This document shows positions 60,634 to 64,000 of a DNA stretch of 64,000 nucleotides, in pieces. Position 1 is the first letter of the stretch. Every line of letters starts with the position of its first letter. A program made the translations under genes and the position numbers. The notes beneath the pieces were generated by a model. The model saw only the letters and a program-made list of their open reading frames with translations, ran no database searches and was not told where the DNA came from. The stretch is from Nitrosarchaeum sp. (GTDB lineage: Archaea > Thermoproteota > Nitrososphaeria > Nitrososphaerales > Nitrosopumilaceae): positions 52,300-116,299 of the forward strand of contig JAHFUM010000002.1 in the NCBI GenBank assembly GCA_023265135.1, written 5' to 3'.

Positions 60634-60873
60634 ATGGATACTGCATATGTTTTGATAAATTGTGAGCTGGGAAAAGAAGAAGAAATAATTGAAAATCTAA
60701 AGCACATAGATGCTGTCAAAGAAATACATGGTACATTTGGCGCATATGATATTATAGCAAAAGTTGAACATGATCAAAAAAATAAACTACGAGAAACCAT
60801 TATTTGGAATATTAGAAGAATAGAATATGTTAGGTCTACCCTTACTCTTATGGGAATAGAAGGACAAAACTAG
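60634..60873 (+). CDS. Stand-alone Lrp/AsnC RAM ligand-binding domain
   Basis: A 79-residue protein that is only the effector domain of an Lrp regulator (AYVLINCELGKEEEIIENL, HGTFGAYDIIAKVE). There is no DNA-binding part. Such small RAM proteins form rings and may sense amino acids or modulate full-length Lrp proteins. A TATA-like box lies about 30 nt before the ATG. Confidence 0.85.
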   Translation: MDTAYVLINCELGKEEEIIENLKHIDAVKEIHGTFGAYDIIAKVEHDQKNKLRETIIWNIRRIEYVRSTLTLMGIEGQN

Positions 60874-60917
60874 TATCAAACCAATTTGACAGAACTCATC
60901 CCCGGCATTACATTAGT

Positions 60918-63341
60918 CTAGGTAGATCTTGCAATCTTTGAAATTCCATCCTGCTTTGAAATCTGAAAGATATTATCCACATACGTCTCCAATTCTTTCT
61001 CATGGGATACCAAAATAATCTGCTCAGATTTTAACTCATCAAGCACCTCTCGAATCTTTCCTAGTTGATTTTTAGAAAATCCGTCAGTTGGCTCATCTAG
61101 AATCAACAAATTTGATTTCATAGAATCTGTCTCTTTTCTCATCAAAGAGTTCAGAGTCAATCTGTATGCTAATGCAATACTAGTTTTCTCACCGCCTGAC
61201 AAAAATCCAATCTCCTGGTCATATCCGTCTTGATTTACAATTGGTGTAAAGTTTTCATCAATTCTAGACTCTTTGGTAGAATCCTCAACTAGAATGGAAT
61301 ACCATCTACGATAAGTCTCATTGAAATTCTGCAAGATAGATAGCAACACCTGTTTTTCAACTTGGGCAATTGCTGGAACAAAGAATGCTTCTAACCACTC
61401 CTGGTACTGGAAAACTAGATTGAATTTTTGCTGCCATCTTTTAGACTCTGAAATCTTTTTCTGATTTTGAGCAATCTTTTCTTCTTCATTACCTAATTTC
61501 TCTTGGGATGCTGCAAGAATACTCGATGCCTGGATGTTTTCTCTTCTTACTGAATTTAATTCGGATTCTTTTCTAGATATGACATCTGTCAAATCCTCAA
61601 ATGTTTCTAAATGTGTTCTTAACTGTTTTAATTCAATTTCCTTTTCTGCAATCTCTGATGATAACCTCTCTACTTCACTTTGATATTTTTGAACTAGATT
61701 TTCCACTCTTTGTTTTGCTACTACAATTTGCTTTATCTGGCTCATTACACCCTCATATTGAACAAGTTTGTCTTTTAGTTCACTCAGATACTCTACTGGG
61801 TTTTTGCCATAGTTATCTGATCTCTGAGATTTTGCCAATCCCTGAATTTTAGCCTCAATTTCGGCTAATTTTGATGATTTTGCCCCATACTCTTCAATTC
61901 CTGGCAGAACTTTCTGAATCTGCAAGGTCTCTATATCGTATGATTCTATTTTTGATTGAATCTCTTTTAATTTTGATTTTGATTCAAAAAACGAGTCTGT
62001 AATTGTCTTTAACTCCAAAGAAATTCCTTCAACCTCTTTCTTTTTTGTATCCACCAAACTATGATGATGATTAATTGTAATCTCTTGCTTGCAAGTAGGG
62101 CATGCATTTCCCAACTGTGAAAACTTGGTAATCTCTTTTTGCAGAGATTCCACCAGTGTCTGCTTTTGTATCTTCTGGTCATTAACTTTCTCTAATTTGT
62201 CATTTAACTCTTCAGAAAATCTTTGAAGCGATTTTTTCTCTAGTTCCAAATCTCTTAAAATATTTTCCATGGATTCCTTATCCAAGTTTACCTTCTCACC
62301 TAATCTTTCTTTGATCTTTGAGATGTCCTTTGCAATGTTTTCCTTCTCTGATTGATATCTGATTAATTCATTATTGATCTCCTGATATTTTTTTATCTCT
62401 AATGTCAGGGCGATAACACTTTTTGTAGTATCTGGTTTTTTTATTTCCAACAATTTCTCTAATTTGTCATTGTTTTCTGTTAATTCTATTTCTAATTCAG
62501 AAAACTCTATCTCGATTCTTTCTATCTGGGCTTTTCCATGCTTTATCTTTTCTTCAATATTTTCTTTTCTTGATTCCAGTTTTATTTTTTCATTGTTTCT
62601 TGTCTGCAACTCTTTTAATTGCAAACTTTTGATATTCTCTTTATCTTCCAACTCTTTTTTCTGCATCTGAAATTTTGCAATGTTTGAATTTACCTCTACA
62701 ATTATTTTCTGAGATTCTGTAATTTGCAATTCTAATTCTGAAATGTTGCTAAATCTCTGCTGCAATACTGCCAGGTATGTGCGAATCTGACTGACAATCT
62801 CTTTTGCATTTATCTGTGCAATGCTGTAATCCTCAATTCCAAATGCCTTTCTTATTGTCTCAAGGCGTTTTCTGGAATCTGCCAGGACCTCCTTCATAGC
62901 TTCCTGGGGCGTAAATATGGCATATCGGAATATTCTGCTCTCAGCCATAGGCTCGGCAGGCTCGTTGAATTTTAAAATCTGTAATACCCGCTGCTTTAAC
63001 TCTGAAGGTGACAACGGCTCTGCAACATCTCCTGTCTTTATCCAAGAATTTTTTGAGTCCTGGCTGACGCCGCCACTCTTTCTTTTCAGTGTACGTTTAA
63101 TTTCATATTTTGCACCATCTACTGAAAATTCTAAAATGACATACCCTGATTCAGATTTTTTTGCCAACAATGATTCTGCTTTCTGAGATCCAAGTCCAAA
63201 GAGTGCAAATTCAATTGCCATCAGTATGGTTGATTTTCCAGAACCAATATCTCCTTCAAACAAAGAAATTCCTCGAGGAAATTCAATCTCCTCATGCAAA
63301 TAACTGCGAATATTTTCAACTACTAGAGAATTAAGAAGCAT
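60918..63341 (-). CDS. rad50: Rad50 DNA repair ATPase
   Basis: An 807-residue SMC-like ATPase. Walker A is GDIGSGKST (about 30-38). Long coiled coils (about 170-400 and 430-640) flank the zinc hook CPTC (C414, C417). The C-terminal lobe carries LSGGEKTSIALAYR and Walker B LLILDEPTDG. It holds and processes DNA ends with Mre11. Its start overlaps the mre11 end by 11 nt. Coiled coils are somewhat shorter than in eukaryotic Rad50. Confidence 0.95.
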   Translation of the reverse strand: MLLNSLVVENIRSYLHEEIEFPRGISLFEGDIGSGKSTILMAIEFALFGLGSQKAESLLAKKSESGYVILEFSVDGAKYEIKRTLKRKSGGVSQDSKNSWIKTGDVAEPLSPSELKQRVLQILKFNEPAEPMAESRIFRYAIFTPQEAMKEVLADSRKRLETIRKAFGIEDYSIAQINAKEIVSQIRTYLAVLQQRFSNISELELQITESQKIIVEVNSNIAKFQMQKKELEDKENIKSLQLKELQTRNNEKIKLESRKENIEEKIKHGKAQIERIEIEFSELEIELTENNDKLEKLLEIKKPDTTKSVIALTLEIKKYQEINNELIRYQSEKENIAKDISKIKERLGEKVNLDKESMENILRDLELEKKSLQRFSEELNDKLEKVNDQKIQKQTLVESLQKEITKFSQLGNACPTCKQEITINHHHSLVDTKKKEVEGISLELKTITDSFFESKSKLKEIQSKIESYDIETLQIQKVLPGIEEYGAKSSKLAEIEAKIQGLAKSQRSDNYGKNPVEYLSELKDKLVQYEGVMSQIKQIVVAKQRVENLVQKYQSEVERLSSEIAEKEIELKQLRTHLETFEDLTDVISRKESELNSVRRENIQASSILAASQEKLGNEEEKIAQNQKKISESKRWQQKFNLVFQYQEWLEAFFVPAIAQVEKQVLLSILQNFNETYRRWYSILVEDSTKESRIDENFTPIVNQDGYDQEIGFLSGGEKTSIALAYRLTLNSLMRKETDSMKSNLLILDEPTDGFSKNQLGKIREVLDELKSEQIILVSHEKELETYVDNIFQISKQDGISKIARST

Positions 63342-64000
63342 CTGTATCTAGTCCCAATATGCCAAACGCATTTTCTTTAATCCTTGAATTATAGTCTGCA
63401 TTCTTTTCATTTTCTAATTTTTGCTGTGCCAGTCCTGCAAGCAACTTTTTTGCCAATTGCACTCCAGACTCTCCAAGCAAATTTTTCTGCTCAAATCTTA
63501 ACTGTCCGATATTTTCAAAAAATACATTTGTTTCAATCTCTTCTTTATTTGCACCCTTTGCTTCTGTAATGGAATACTCTTTTGACGTCAGTTGGTTCTT
63601 GTTGATGTTCACTACTAGTGCACCTTTTTGATTCAATTCATCTCTGATTGCAGAAATGTCCACATCCGCAGTCTTTCCGCTAGTCATCTCTCCTTGAACT
63701 TTGATGATTACAACTTGCTGTGCAGGGTCGATCTCTCTTATCTTCTCTAGCAGTTCTTTATTGACAGACTCTGCTATTCTGTTTTCTGCATTTATCTGAA
63801 TCATCTTGTATTGTACATTTTGAATCTCTACAAATTCTACATTTTTTATCTTATCTTCAAATTCAACTAAAACAAAACCGCGCTTTTGCCCCTTTGCATT
63901 ATCTTCCAAATCACTGTGATATCCTGCAAACAATGCTCCTGGATATACCACTCTGGAATAATCATCAAATTTCTGAGAGTTGAATTTGTGCATGTGTCCT
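63331..64000 (-). CDS. mre11: Mre11 nuclease, C-terminal part (runs off the window)
   Basis: Partial: the 5' end is beyond position 64000. The visible part begins with GHMHKF, the last metal-binding GHxH motif of the Mre11 phosphoesterase, then VVYPGALFAGYHSD, the capping domain, and the C-terminal Rad50-binding helices (KKLLAGLAQQKLENEK). An internal ATG at 63993 is within the motif and is not the start. Confidence 0.9.
   Translation of the reverse strand, partial: GHMHKFNSQKFDDYSRVVYPGALFAGYHSDLEDNAKGQKRGFVLVEFEDKIKNVEFVEIQNVQYKMIQINAENRIAESVNKELLEKIREIDPAQQVVIIKVQGEMTSGKTADVDISAIRDELNQKGALVVNINKNQLTSKEYSITEAKGANKEEIETNVFFENIGQLRFEQKNLLGESGVQLAKKLLAGLAQQKLENEKNADYNSRIKENAFGILGLDTDAS

Overview
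The window comes from an AT-rich chromosome of an ammonia-oxidising thaumarchaeon (Nitrososphaerota), most like Nitrosopumilus or Nitrosarchaeum. The markers are archaeal and lineage-specific: archaeal DnaG primase, eL39, eL31 and eL15 ribosomal proteins, diphthine synthase, Rad50/Mre11, an archaeal copper nitrite reductase, a divergent FtsZ homologue, Kazal/cupredoxin surface proteins, and the ADP-forming acyl-CoA synthetase plus enoyl-CoA hydratase pair of the 3-hydroxypropionate/4-hydroxybutyrate carbon-fixation cycle. Many first genes are apparently leaderless: a TATA-like box lies about 30 nt before the start codon. Downstream genes are tightly packed or overlap their upstream neighbour.

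Layout. 1-5.9 kb: glutamate dehydrogenase, a small Toprim protein, a glutamine amidotransferase, the acyl-CoA synthetase and hydratase of carbon fixation, and an A-type Fe-S carrier. 6-8.5 kb: DnaG and the CTP-dependent riboflavin kinase and FAD synthase. 8.6-18.8 kb (minus strand): diphthine synthase, then a complete LysW-carrier lysine/arginine cluster. It holds two LysW carriers, two ATP-grasp ligases (LysX and ArgX), one shared set of kinase, reductase, aminotransferase and deacetylase, a homocitrate synthase-like enzyme, argininosuccinate synthase and an Lrp regulator. 18.9-26.3 kb: a NitT/TauT-type ABC transporter, methionine synthase split into two polypeptides, MetF and a Nudix hydrolase. 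26.4-33.3 kb: ribosomal proteins, the FtsZ homologue, a tRNA methylthiotransferase, a fumarase-family enzyme, NirK and SerA.

33.4-46.1 kb is an accessory-looking belt: secreted Kazal, cupredoxin and CFI-box proteins, a nuclease, a redoxin, HEAT and CBS proteins, and a run of very short genes (zinc finger, ribbon-helix-helix, single-helix membrane peptides), several with their own well-placed promoter. 46.2-50.9 kb: a beta-CASP-like metallohydrolase, a Cas4-like nuclease with no CRISPR array, and a CARF-like/winged-helix regulator that diverges from a zinc-ribbon operon across a palindromic operator. 51.2-54.1 kb: a binding protein, histidine kinase and response regulator cassette. 54.1-56.8 kb: two genes separated and flanked by three related intergenic repeats. 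56.9-60.9 kb: an FAD-linked oxidase, small proteins, and a phasin-like gene facing a winged-helix gene across four 10-bp-phased direct repeats. The window ends in rad50 and the 3' part of mre11.

No rRNA gene, convincing tRNA gene, CRISPR array, insertion sequence or integrase was seen. The strongest candidates for something undescribed are the phased operator at 59.4 kb, the CARF-like locus at 48.7-49.6 kb, the LysW copy ending in Gln, the DphB-DUF357 fusion, the microprotein belt and the repeat-gene-repeat-gene-repeat array.
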